A stretch of 64,000 nt of DNA from Planococcus halotolerans (GTDB lineage: Bacteria; Bacillota; Bacilli; Bacillales_A; Planococcaceae), in the NCBI RefSeq assembly GCF_003289955.1, contig NZ_QLZR01000003.1, forward strand, positions 356,214 to 420,213. The letters are read 5' to 3'. The notes beneath the pieces were generated by a model that had not been told where the DNA came from, did not search any database, and saw only the letters and a program-made list of their open reading frames with translations. This document shows positions 24,745 through 33,159 of this stretch, one piece after another. Position 1 is the stretch's first letter. The number at the start of each line of letters is the position of its first letter. The translations under genes were made by a program, and so were the position numbers.

Positions 24745-25833
24745 TTGAATAAGATGGAAATTTTGAAAAAAGCATTTGATGAAACAAGCTATCAGCTTTC
24801 TGGACACGGCCCAAGAAATGCAAAAGTATTAAAACAGGCGTTTCAGGAAATAGACGAAGACACAAAATCGGATATTTACGGGACAGGCGCTGCAATCAAC
24901 GATTTTGAGGAAAAAATGGCGTCATTCCTTGGAAAGAAAAAAGCGGTGTTTTTCCCGAGCGGCACCATGGCCCAGCAAATCGCACTCCGCATTTGGTGTG
25001 ATGAAAAAGAGTTGGCTAAAGTTGCTTACCATCCGCTGTCCCACTTGGAGATTCATGAGGAAGGTGGCTTGAAGAAGCTGCATGGCATTGAAACTGTGCT
25101 GCTGACTGACAGGAACAGTATCATTCAATTGGAAGATATTAAAACGATGTCCGGGGACGTGGCCTGCGTTCTGCTCGAACTGCCGCAGCGTGAAATTGGC
25201 GGCCAGCTCCCTGATTACGAAACTCTGGCAGCCATTTCGGAGTATTGCCGGGAAAAAGATATCCGTCTTCACCTCGATGGTGCAAGGATTCTGGAAACTT
25301 TGCCGTTCTATAAAAAATCCATTGAGGAAATCTGCAGTCTGTTCGACAGCGTTTATCTTTCCATGTATAAGGGAATCGGTGGAATTGCCGGTGCCATTTT
25401 AGCTGGGAATGATGATTTCATCAAAGAATCAAAAGTTTGGAAAAAACGCCACGGCGGAGACCTGATTTCTCTTTACCCCTACATTTTCACAGCCGATTAT
25501 TATTTTGAACTGAGAAAAGATAATATGGCAGATTATTACGAAGCAGCTAAAGAACTCTCGGCAAAATACAATTCTTGTGAAGGAATCTCCACTTTACCGG
25601 AAGTTCCTGTCTCGAATATGTTTCATGTCCATATAGATAAACCGAAAGAACAGGCGGCAGAAATATTAGCGGAAGTGCAGCAGGAGTCCGGCATTGGCTT
25701 AACTGGCTACGTCCGTGAAATTAATGATGGCAGCTGTTATTACGAAGTAAGCCTTGGCGATTCGTATGCGGGCGTGCCACAGGATAAAGTTGAGTTTGCC
25801 TTCAGGCTGCTCGATGAAAAATTGAAAGCTTAG
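24745..25833 (+). CDS. Threonine aldolase/beta-eliminating lyase-family PLP enzyme
   Basis: 362 aa, PLP fold type I. The Schiff-base lysine is in LSMYKGIGGIAGAIL; LHLDGARI carries the PLP-pyridine Asp, and FFPSGTMAQQIAL the phosphate-binding loop, all typical of L-threonine aldolase relatives. It may cleave threonine or allo-threonine to glycine and acetaldehyde. The frame opens at GTG 24733, but AGGTGGAGG lies there; TTG at 24745 (5-nt spacing) is preferred. The aldo/keto reductase follows after 26 bp, suggesting an operon, possibly pairing aldehyde release with reduction. Confidence 0.82.
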   Translation: MNKMEILKKAFDETSYQLSGHGPRNAKVLKQAFQEIDEDTKSDIYGTGAAINDFEEKMASFLGKKKAVFFPSGTMAQQIALRIWCDEKELAKVAYHPLSHLEIHEEGGLKKLHGIETVLLTDRNSIIQLEDIKTMSGDVACVLLELPQREIGGQLPDYETLAAISEYCREKDIRLHLDGARILETLPFYKKSIEEICSLFDSVYLSMYKGIGGIAGAILAGNDDFIKESKVWKKRHGGDLISLYPYIFTADYYFELRKDNMADYYEAAKELSAKYNSCEGISTLPEVPVSNMFHVHIDKPKEQAAEILAEVQQESGIGLTGYVREINDGSCYYEVSLGDSYAGVPQDKVEFAFRLLDEKLKA

Positions 25834-25859
25834 TAAATATAAAAAGAGAGGATGTTTGG

Positions 25860-26792
25860 ATGAAGTATTCTTTATTGCCGAAAACGGATTTGAAAATATC
25901 AGCTATTGGACTTGGCACTAATGCAGTAGGCGGCCATAACCTGTATGAAAATCTGAGTGAGGAAGATGGCAAAAATCTAGTACGCGCCGCTCTGGACAAT
26001 GGCATCACTTTTATCGATACAGCGGATGTCTACGGTAAGGGGCGTTCTGAGGAACTGGTGGGCGAAGTTTTGAAGGAATACCCGCGCGGCCAGTATGTGA
26101 TTGCCACGAAAGGCGGCAGCGACTGGCGCAACGGCACACGCGACAACTCGCCTGAATATCTGCGGAAAGCAGTTGGCGACAGCCTGGAACGGCTTCAGCT
26201 TGATAGCATCGATCTTTACTATATCCACTGGCCCGACGATGAAACCCCAGTCAAAGAAGCAGTCGAAGAACTCTCCCGGCTGAAGTCTGAAGGGAAGATA
26301 AAGGCGATCGGTGTTTCTAATTTTTCATTGGAGCAATTAAAAGAAGCAAACAGTGAAGGGGAAATCTCGGCAATCCAGCTGCAATACCACATGCTCGACC
26401 GGTCGATTGAAAGGGATATTCTGCCGTATTGTGTGGAAAACGGAATCACTGTGGTGCCTTATGGACCGCTCGCTTTCGGTATTCTGGGCGGAAAATATGA
26501 TGAGGATTTCCTGCTTGAAGAAGGGGACTGGCGTAAAAGTGTGCCTCTCTTTCAGGAGGGCGAGTTTGAAAAAAATCTTGCCATTGTCGATAAGTTAAAA
26601 GGCATAGCTGAACGCCTTGATACTGATGTCTCAAAGCTGGCGCTGGCCTGGCTTCTTGCTCAGCCTGGCGTCGATTCAGTAATTCCGGGCGGCAAAAAGG
26701 CCGACCAGGTGCTGGACAATCTTCGTGCGGTTGACTTGGAACTGGATAAGGAGCTTTTAAGGGAAATAGATGATATTCTGCAAGAGAAATAA
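25860..26792 (+). CDS. Aldo/keto reductase
   Basis: 310-aa NADPH-dependent oxidoreductase with a TIM-barrel fold. The catalytic tetrad is Asp53, Tyr58 (FIDTADVYG), Lys84 (ATKGG) and His123 (YYIHWPD). The IGVSNFS and late SVIPGGKK cofactor motifs are present. RBS AGAGAGG precedes ATG 25860. Carbonyl substrate unknown; same operon as the preceding PLP lyase. Confidence 0.92.
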   Translation: MKYSLLPKTDLKISAIGLGTNAVGGHNLYENLSEEDGKNLVRAALDNGITFIDTADVYGKGRSEELVGEVLKEYPRGQYVIATKGGSDWRNGTRDNSPEYLRKAVGDSLERLQLDSIDLYYIHWPDDETPVKEAVEELSRLKSEGKIKAIGVSNFSLEQLKEANSEGEISAIQLQYHMLDRSIERDILPYCVENGITVVPYGPLAFGILGGKYDEDFLLEEGDWRKSVPLFQEGEFEKNLAIVDKLKGIAERLDTDVSKLALAWLLAQPGVDSVIPGGKKADQVLDNLRAVDLELDKELLREIDDILQEK

Positions 26793-26800
26793 CAGATGAA

Positions 26801-26836
26801 AGAGGCTTTCGCTTTAATGGCGAAAAGCCTCTTTTT
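26801..26836. terminator. Terminator between aldo/keto reductase and lysR-like genes
   Basis: AGAGGCTTTCGC loop GCGAAAAGCCTCTTTTTT; serves the plus strand, and possibly the convergent gene. Confidence 0.88.
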
Positions 26837-26863
26837 TCTATGCGAACAAAACAAGGTGCCTTT

Positions 26864-27745
26864 TCACACTTTCGGCAAGTCCTGCACAAGGGAGATAAAG
26901 GCTTTTGATACATAAGGCATGTAACGGTTTTTCGCGGAGATAATACCAAGCATCCATGGAAAAGTGTTGGTCAATGAAATTACTTTGAATGGACCACCTT
27001 TAACTCTTTCACAAATCAATTCGGGCATTAGGGTGACACCAAGATTTTTTTCAACCATGCCGACGATAAAATCCCACTGGGAACTTTCATAAGCGATCTT
27101 AGGTGTAAAACCTTCAGAAATGCAAAAGTCTATTGTCCGTCCATTCAATGTGAATTCTTTGCTCAGCAGCAAAAAAGGATCATCTTTAAATTCAATAAGA
27201 TCCACTTTTTCCAAGTGAGCCAATGGGTGGGATTCATGGACCAGCAGCTTTATCTCCTGATCGACAAAAGGCATGACATCGAATTTTTCCTCATCTACTG
27301 GAAGCATGACGAAACCAAGATCCACTTCACCTTCATCTACTTTCTTTTCTACAGTTTTTGCACCATCCTCCGCAAGTATGATTGATACGTCCGGATACTG
27401 TTTTTGAAATTCAGCGATGATTGTAGGGAAAAACAGCGTACTGATGACAGGCGGCAAACCGATTTTTATTTTTCCTTTATTCAGATTCATCACATCATAG
27501 AGGGAAGCTGAAAGGTCATCAAGGCTGTAGATGATTTTCTGCGCCTGCAGGAAAACGACTTCACCTGCGTCAGTAAGCCGGACTTTCCGTGAAGACCGAT
27601 CGAATAAAATGACATCCAGATCTTCTTCCAGATTTTTAACCATTTTACTCAAACTTGGCTGAGTGACATGCATTGTCTGGGAAGCTTTCGTAAAACTCTT
27701 GTGCTTGGCAACTTCCACAAAACAGGTTAGCTGGCGAATATCCAT
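26864..27745 (-). CDS. LysR-family transcriptional regulator
   Basis: 293 aa: N-terminal winged HTH (residues 1-60, FTKASQTMHVTQPSLSKMV) and C-terminal periplasmic-binding-like effector domain beginning near KGKIKIGLPP. It is divergent from a GntP permease and 3-hydroxybutyrate dehydrogenase, so it is the probable activator of that operon, with hydroxybutyrate or a related acid as inducer (inference). Start ATG at 27745. Confidence 0.92.
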   Translation of the reverse strand: MDIRQLTCFVEVAKHKSFTKASQTMHVTQPSLSKMVKNLEEDLDVILFDRSSRKVRLTDAGEVVFLQAQKIIYSLDDLSASLYDVMNLNKGKIKIGLPPVISTLFFPTIIAEFQKQYPDVSIILAEDGAKTVEKKVDEGEVDLGFVMLPVDEEKFDVMPFVDQEIKLLVHESHPLAHLEKVDLIEFKDDPFLLLSKEFTLNGRTIDFCISEGFTPKIAYESSQWDFIVGMVEKNLGVTLMPELICERVKGGPFKVISLTNTFPWMLGIISAKNRYMPYVSKAFISLVQDLPKV

Positions 27746-27764
27746 TATTGTCTCCTTTTTATAT

Positions 27765-27783
27765 CTATAACTTTTAGTTATAG
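27765..27783. promoter_or_regulatory. Putative LysR-type operator
   Basis: CTATAACT TTT AGTTATAG, an 8-bp perfect inverted repeat of the T-N11-A kind in the divergent gap. A second palindrome, CACAATATTGTG, is at about 27849-27860. Confidence 0.5.
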
Positions 27784-27885
27784 TAAATATAATTTTTATT
27801 CATTTTACCTATCCTTTCAGACATTGTACACTGAAAAAAGTATTCCGACACAATATTGTGACAAATAACTATTTACATCATTCTA

Positions 27886-27899
27886 AGAAAGCGCTTGCA
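27886..27899 (+). promoter_or_regulatory. Putative cre (CcpA) site before the GntP operon
   Basis: AGAAAGCGCTTGCA matches 13 of 14 positions of the consensus TGWAARCGYTWNCW. It lies about 60 bp before the permease start, suggesting carbon catabolite repression. Confidence 0.55.
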
Positions 27900-27957
27900 A
27901 AAAGCTGGGACGCCAGTTCAGGTAGGTTACATTCAATTAGTCAAGGGGGAAAAATAT

Positions 27958-29283
27958 ATGTTAAGTATGATCGGATTAGTCGGGGGACTGGTTTTGCTCA
28001 TCGTCTTGACGATGAGAGGCTGGAACCTTTTGGTTGCAGGTCCGTTATGTGCGCTAGTAGTTGGACTTTTCAGCGGTATGCCGTTGTTTCCGCAATTAGT
28101 GGGCGAAGGGGAATCGAATTTTTTAACTAATTATATGACCAGTTTTTCTGGATTTATCACTTCGTGGTTCCCAATGTTCCTGCTTGGAGCAATTTTCGGT
28201 AAAGTAATGGAAGACAGTGGAGCGGCTGATAGTGTATCGCGCTGGCTGGTAGGAAAATTCGGCATTAAAAAAGCGGTTCTTGCAATCGTTATTGCCTGTG
28301 CGGTTCTTACATATGGCGGAGTCAGCTTGTTCGTTGTAGCTTTCTCGGTATATCCTATGGCTTTGAGCCTGTTCAAACAAGCGGATCTTCCGCGCCGTTT
28401 CATTCCGGCTGCACTGGCATTCGGGTCAGTGACGTTTACGATGACATCTGCCGGCTCACCTGAAATCCAGAACTGGATTCCAATCGAATATCTTGGCACT
28501 TCACCTTATGCAGGGTGGGAAGTCAGTATCATCGTTGCTGTATTCATGATGATTTTCGGTTACTGGTGGTTGAAGCGCATGATCAACAAAGCAGTCAGCA
28601 AAGGCGAGCGTTTTGAAACACGCAAGACGGATCCGGTCATTAAAGACCGTGAATTGCCAAACCCGGTGATGGGTCTTATCCCGTTATTGGTCGTTCTCAT
28701 TATTTCGTTCGTGCTTCATGATGTGTTGATGACATCAGCGTTGATTCTTGCCCTTCTAGGCGGGATTATTGCTACTTATGTAATCAACCGAAAATATTTC
28801 TCGAATATCAGCAAAGCGATTTCTGATGGGACAATCGGCGCTTTGATTGCTATCGGCAACACGGCGGCAGTTGTCGGATTTGGCGGCGTGGCAAAAGCTG
28901 TTCCCGCTTTTGAAGTCGCAGTTAACGCCATGACAAGCATTCCCGGTAGTCCGCTGATCGGCGGAGCACTTGCTGTCAGCGTCATCGCCGGCTTGACGGG
29001 ATCTGCATCCGGCGGCCAGGTCATCGCCCTGCCTTTATTGGCACCGCATTATATCGATATGGGCGTCAACACGGAGGCGCTTCACCGTACGGTTGCAATT
29101 TCATCCGGGGCGCTCGATTCATTGCCGCATAACGGTTACGTCGTAACAACTATTCGCGGGATTTGCGGCGAATCACATAAAGATGCATATGGTGCTGTTG
29201 GAGCTGTAACGGTAATCGTTCCATTGCTCGGTTTGACAATAGCAATCATACTGTTCTCGTTGGGCTTGGGGATCGGCAATTAA
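27958..29283 (+). CDS. GntP-family permease (probable 3-hydroxybutyrate/organic acid importer)
   Basis: 441 aa with about twelve hydrophobic segments and the GntP-family features LVAGPLCALVVGLFSG and GGxTGSASGGxVIALPLLAP in the second half. Because 3-hydroxybutyrate dehydrogenase is the next gene (46 bp), the likely substrate is 3-hydroxybutyrate rather than gluconate, similar to the Bacillus yxjC-yxjF pair. The frame extends to 27895, but ATG at 27958 has AAGGGGG at correct spacing. Confidence 0.88.
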   Translation: MLSMIGLVGGLVLLIVLTMRGWNLLVAGPLCALVVGLFSGMPLFPQLVGEGESNFLTNYMTSFSGFITSWFPMFLLGAIFGKVMEDSGAADSVSRWLVGKFGIKKAVLAIVIACAVLTYGGVSLFVVAFSVYPMALSLFKQADLPRRFIPAALAFGSVTFTMTSAGSPEIQNWIPIEYLGTSPYAGWEVSIIVAVFMMIFGYWWLKRMINKAVSKGERFETRKTDPVIKDRELPNPVMGLIPLLVVLIISFVLHDVLMTSALILALLGGIIATYVINRKYFSNISKAISDGTIGALIAIGNTAAVVGFGGVAKAVPAFEVAVNAMTSIPGSPLIGGALAVSVIAGLTGSASGGQVIALPLLAPHYIDMGVNTEALHRTVAISSGALDSLPHNGYVVTTIRGICGESHKDAYGAVGAVTVIVPLLGLTIAIILFSLGLGIGN

Positions 29284-29329
29284 TCCGATTCAAATGTAAA
29301 GAATCTTTAAAGTATGGGGGTCAGGCATT

Positions 29330-30106
29330 ATGGTTAAAGATAAAGTTGTACTCATCACCGGTGCTGCCAGTGGCATCGGTTACGAAATCAGCCGTGACTT
29401 TGCTGAAGCGGGCGCGAAGATCGTCCTGACGGATATCAATGAAGAAGCGGTGAAAGAAGCCGCTGAAGCGATGGTGGAAGAAGGCCATAAATGCATCGGC
29501 ATCAAATGCGATGTTACCAATGAAGACGAAATCATCGGGGCCATCAATCAGACCGTGAAGACATTTGGAACGTTGGATATTCTGATTAACAATGCGGGAA
29601 TGCAATATATCTCACCGGTTGAAGAGTTTCCAACGGAAAAATACGAGTTGTTGATCAAAATCATGCTCGTGGCACCGTTCATTGCGACAAAACATGCTTT
29701 CCCTGTCATGAAAAAGCAAGGATATGGCCGTATCATCAACATGGCTTCCATCAATGGGCTGGTAGGCTTTGCCGGAAAAGCGGCATACAACAGCGCCAAG
29801 CACGGCGTCATCGGCTTAACGAAAGTGGCTGCCCTTGAAGGCGCAGAGCATGGCATCACCGTCAATGCAATGTGCCCGGGGTATGTCGATACACCGCTCG
29901 TACGCAATCAATTGGGCGATTTGGCGGAAACGCGCAAAGTCACCCTGGAAAAAGTTCTGGAAGAAGTTATTTATCCGCTCGTCCCGCAAAAGCGCTTGTT
30001 ATCAGTGCGGGAAATATCCGATTATACGATGTTTCTTGCCAGTGATAAGGCTTCTGGTGTTACCGGACAGGCGGTTGTTCTGGACGGCGGATACACAGCG
30101 CAATAA
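29330..30106 (+). CDS. 3-hydroxybutyrate dehydrogenase (SDR family)
   Basis: 258-aa NAD-dependent short-chain dehydrogenase oxidising D-3-hydroxybutyrate to acetoacetate. Cofactor loop TGAASGIG at 10-17, NNAG at 87-90, catalytic Ser140, Tyr153 and Lys157 (YNSAK). Gln92 (NAGMQ), Lys150 and the VRNQ segment match substrate carboxylate contacts of bacterial BDH; Asn142 replaces the His seen in some homologues. Forms an operon with the permease. ATG at 29330 follows a modest GGGGGTCAGG site. Confidence 0.9.
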   Translation: MVKDKVVLITGAASGIGYEISRDFAEAGAKIVLTDINEEAVKEAAEAMVEEGHKCIGIKCDVTNEDEIIGAINQTVKTFGTLDILINNAGMQYISPVEEFPTEKYELLIKIMLVAPFIATKHAFPVMKKQGYGRIINMASINGLVGFAGKAAYNSAKHGVIGLTKVAALEGAEHGITVNAMCPGYVDTPLVRNQLGDLAETRKVTLEKVLEEVIYPLVPQKRLLSVREISDYTMFLASDKASGVTGQAVVLDGGYTAQ

Positions 30107-30107
30107 A

Positions 30108-30147
30108 AGAAGAACCCGATGTGAGATTTTTCACATCGGGTTCTTCT
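30108..30147. terminator. Bidirectional terminator
   Basis: AGAAGAACCCGATGTGA GATTTT TCACATCGGGTTCTTCT; 17-bp near-perfect stem between convergent genes. Confidence 0.88.
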
Positions 30148-30175
30148 ATATTTCAAAGACTATGAATGAAAGATC

Positions 30176-30493
30176 TTATTTCTTCGCCATTTTTAATGCT
30201 ATATCGGCTTTTTCCAAATCATGTTCGATTTGTTCTTTGATGTCATAGGCATGATACATCTCGTTTTTTATCATATACTGTGCAATTTTGTCGTGTGTAT
30301 CGATGGCGATATCCAGTTCGCGGCGCAATACTTTTTTTACAGAGGGTGTTGCTGTTTCAGTGATAGCGACGGCAAGGTTGCGGACTGCCGCTTTCGCAGT
30401 CACCAGAAAATCTGTAGCAATAACAAGGTCATCAACCATTGGCATTTCATCTTTTGTTGCTTCAGCGTTTGTTTCTTCACCTTTTTTTGCCAT
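30176..30493 (-). CDS. CotF-family spore coat-like protein
   Basis: 105 aa, helical, with the Coat_F pattern DDLVIATDFLVTAKAAVRNLAVAITETATPSVKKVL (read in parts) and a C-terminal MYHAYDIKEQ segment. An upstream in-frame ATG at 30502 touches the ribosome site AAGGAG, so ATG at 30493 is chosen. Transcribed with the next CotF-like gene. Such proteins are spore coat components in sporulating species, but also persist in non-spore-formers, so a coat role here is not certain. Confidence 0.75.
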   Translation of the reverse strand: MAKKGEETNAEATKDEMPMVDDLVIATDFLVTAKAAVRNLAVAITETATPSVKKVLRRELDIAIDTHDKIAQYMIKNEMYHAYDIKEQIEHDLEKADIALKMAKK

Positions 30494-30516
30494 AGAGATC
30501 ATCTCCTTCAGAAAAA

Positions 30517-30720
30517 TTAGTTGGAAGAATCCTTAAGTATTTTGCGCAAATCCTTAATGGCCTGCGTCGACAGCTCCAAATCCTCTTCCAGAATTTTCTT
30601 CAGCTTATCGTCTTTGACTAAATCAACGAACATTTTGGTTTTAGCTACACAGGCTGTCTTGAAGGTAAGTATTTCATGAACTTCTAATTTCTCGTGCATT
30701 GCAAGCTCTTTAGATGCCAT
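30517..30720 (-). CDS. Small CotF-like protein, 67 aa
   Basis: 67 aa, all helical, resembling the N-terminal half of Coat_F family proteins (LEVHEILTFKTACVAKTK, then ELSTQAIKDLRKIL). It precedes the 105-aa CotF-like gene by 23 bp on the same strand, so the two are a small operon and may form a heteromer equivalent to one longer CotF protein. AAGGAGG at about 8 nt before ATG 30720. Confidence 0.72.
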   Translation of the reverse strand: MASKELAMHEKLEVHEILTFKTACVAKTKMFVDLVKDDKLKKILEEDLELSTQAIKDLRKILKDSSN

Positions 30721-30855
30721 TTACTGTTGCCTCCTTAGAAAGTTAGTGTTTAACAACACCTTTAATTTACCCCGAAAGAATGGAATATAATCCCTTTGGC
30801 AGCAATTTTTTTACACCAAAAAAAGAACTTCTGAATGAAGTCCTTTAGCGCGTAG

Positions 30856-31413
30856 TTATGCAGTCATTTCAACCACATCTGCAATCAATCGCTCATACAG
30901 GCGCAAGTTTTGTTTATAGGGTTCCTCATAACTTGCCATACTGTGTTCCCGAATGAAATCAAACGTCTTTTCATCTGCAATTTGATGGAGATTGTTCATT
31001 GTTTCAGCATGTCTCCACGCAGTTTTTTCGAATTCTATATTCATCAATTGTTCATCCAGAATAATTTTCAACAATTCGGGATCACTGTAATGGCTGTCTT
31101 CAGGAACGGATTTTTTTAGGTTATACACTTCAATCGTCCAAGGCATCGATTCAAGCAATGCTTCTCTGTCAGCAGCATGGCCCAGCTCATGCAGAGTCAT
31201 TACTTCAATATAGGTTTTCACGGATACAGGAGAAGCCAGCTCTTTTCTTGCTTCTTGAATTCGTGCGATGTCTACACCAATACGATCATGAATGAAATTA
31301 TAACTCATATTGATGCCCTTGCTGTGTTCTGCTAATTCCAGCTTGTTATCTGTTAAATCCATAATCGAGTATATCCAGCCTTTAATCTTGTTTCTATTTC
31401 TGCCGTCTGTCAT
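30856..31413 (-). CDS. Unknown protein with HELGH zinc-metalloprotease motif
   Basis: 185 aa. His75-Glu76-Leu-Gly-His79 (TLHELGHAAD) is a gluzincin/metzincin-like zinc motif in a helix; DRIGVDIARIQEARKEL precedes it and a charged helical C-terminus follows. The third ligand is not obvious. No signal peptide is seen, so it would be cytosolic. The ribosome site (GGGGGATT, about 13 nt upstream) is poor and a later ATG at 31362 is possible. Family not recognised. Confidence 0.6.
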   Translation of the reverse strand: MTDGRNRNKIKGWIYSIMDLTDNKLELAEHSKGINMSYNFIHDRIGVDIARIQEARKELASPVSVKTYIEVMTLHELGHAADREALLESMPWTIEVYNLKKSVPEDSHYSDPELLKIILDEQLMNIEFEKTAWRHAETMNNLHQIADEKTFDFIREHSMASYEEPYKQNLRLYERLIADVVEMTA

Positions 31414-31520
31414 CTTACTTTTTTTAATCCCCCAATGATAAAAATTTATCTCTTTTATTAATTATATAAAAATAACGAAAAATTCACAAGTAAATGATTT
31501 TGGAGAAAAAAGTCCAAAAA

Positions 31521-31561
31521 TAAGACAGGGATTAGCACATGTTCGGCTAATCCCTGTCTTA
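31521..31561 (-). terminator. Terminator of the alpha/beta hydrolase gene
   Basis: AAGACAGGGATTAGC loop GCTAATCCCTGTCTT, 15-bp perfect stem; A run at 31506-31520 gives the U tract on the minus strand. Confidence 0.85.
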
Positions 31562-31568
31562 TTGACAG

Positions 31569-32342
31569 TTACCCAAGAAACTTTTCGACCACACCGAGAA
31601 ACAGCCTGTCCTGCTCGACATTCGGAGCATGGCCGGAGTCCTGAAATTCCATATAATCGGCATTCGGAATCAGGACAGCTGTTTCCCGGCCTTTTTCAGG
31701 CGGGTTCAATCCATCATGCTTTCCGCTGATGACAAGCGTTTCCGCAGTTATCCGCTTCAAGTCATCCCGGAAATCGAAATCCCGCAAAGCGGCAGAAGCA
31801 GCTCCCTGTTCACTGGCATTCAGCATGCGGCTGTTTTTTGCAATCCGCTTCTGCCAGGCATTGACGGCTTCCTGATCATGGAAAATCAATTGGGATGAAA
31901 TCGCCAATTTCTCGGAAATACTCATTCCTTCGAGCTGTTCTTTATAGCGGTCGAACATCTCAGCCATCGACGATTGCTCGCCGTATGATTTGGTAGCTGC
32001 AAGTATCAGCTTTTCCACGCGTTCCGGCTGTTTGATGGCAACTCCCTGAGCGATATAACTTCCCATCGAAACTCCCAGCACATAAACAGAGTCGAGTTTA
32101 AGGTGGTCCAGTAAAGCGATTGTGTCGGCAATATGATCATCCAATGTGAATTCAGCCGGACGGTCAGATTCGCCGTGACCGCGCGAATCCAAAGCGATGA
32201 TTCGGAACTTATCTTTTAAATAGCCGATTTCACGGTAAAACATCTGATGGTTGCTGGTCAGGCCGTGCAACAGCACAAGCGGTTTCCCTGTGCCCGTGTC
32301 TTCATAAAATAATCGTGTTCCTTCATTTTCGAAAAAGGGCAT
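31569..32342 (-). CDS. Alpha/beta hydrolase
   Basis: 257 aa with the complete triad Ser92 (GVSMGS), Asp210 (SGKHDGLNPP) and His238 (DSGHAP), and the oxyanion HGL at 26-28. The closest shapes are 3-oxoadipate enol-lactonase-like and esterase-like hydrolases; substrate unknown. Start ATG at 32342 with AAAGGAG upstream. Monocistronic. Confidence 0.88.
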   Translation of the reverse strand: MPFFENEGTRLFYEDTGTGKPLVLLHGLTSNHQMFYREIGYLKDKFRIIALDSRGHGESDRPAEFTLDDHIADTIALLDHLKLDSVYVLGVSMGSYIAQGVAIKQPERVEKLILAATKSYGEQSSMAEMFDRYKEQLEGMSISEKLAISSQLIFHDQEAVNAWQKRIAKNSRMLNASEQGAASAALRDFDFRDDLKRITAETLVISGKHDGLNPPEKGRETAVLIPNADYMEFQDSGHAPNVEQDRLFLGVVEKFLG

Positions 32343-32423
32343 ATGTATTCTCCTTTAGATTAATCATGGTATTACTCTATACCCATTTCACGCAAAAATA
32401 AATAACCCGCATAGTTATACGGG

Positions 32424-32981
32424 TCAGTTTTCTTGATGCACGGTACGCACTTTATTGTATTTTTCGATAACCAGAAACAGGGCAATCAGAACGAACAGGA
32501 AAGCGATAGTCATATACCATGGAAACTCGGTGATGGATTGTCCGAAAGCGGTATAGACTACAGCAGGTAATGTCAGACCGATTGCGGAATAATACATATA
32601 CTCCTTAAAGCTTTTTGTCATATCCATCAAATAAAAGCAAAGAAGCTGGAAGTGGACGAAAGGCATGATGCGCAAAAGCATCACCTGGCCGACACTTAGA
32701 GTTCTGTCAGGGAAAATCCGTTCTTTTAAATTTGTCATTTTCCGATGGAACTTAGGCAAACGCTTTAGAAGAAAATAGATGATTGCACTCATCAGCATCA
32801 GGCCGATATAAGATAAAATAGTCCCTTGGACAAAACCGAAGGCAACGCCGCCAACTATACAAACAGCTACAACAGGCAGAAAAACGAATGGCCGGATCAG
32901 ATGGAGAATCAGAAAGAAGAAAGGGGCCATCCAACCTGCATTCTCTATGAAAAGTTCAACCGACTTGTCAAATTGGTCCAT
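32424..32981 (-). CDS. TVP38/TMEM64 (VTT-domain) membrane protein
   Basis: 185 aa with five or six transmembrane segments. The VTT-domain core is present: FLPVVAVCIVGGVAFGFVQG and the following GLMLMSAIIYFLL segment, then LLRIMPFVHFQLLCF. A lipid scrambling or transport role is inferred only from the DedA superfamily. Upstream in-frame codons to 33032 exist, but ATG at 32981 has AAAGGAGG at 6 nt. Confidence 0.85.
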   Translation of the reverse strand: MDQFDKSVELFIENAGWMAPFFFLILHLIRPFVFLPVVAVCIVGGVAFGFVQGTILSYIGLMLMSAIIYFLLKRLPKFHRKMTNLKERIFPDRTLSVGQVMLLRIMPFVHFQLLCFYLMDMTKSFKEYMYYSAIGLTLPAVVYTAFGQSITEFPWYMTIAFLFVLIALFLVIEKYNKVRTVHQEN

Positions 32982-33159
32982 AACGGCCTCCTTTATAAGA
33001 TGTAATGATGTCAATAAAGAAGGATAAGCCATATGATTTTTAATGGCAAGCTATTTGCCCGGAACAGCGGTCCGCTTGTTTTGCAAAACCGGATAGAGGG
33101 AACAATATTTTGGTAAACTGAATACGGGGATAGCAAAACATAAAAGGGAGATGTTTAAC

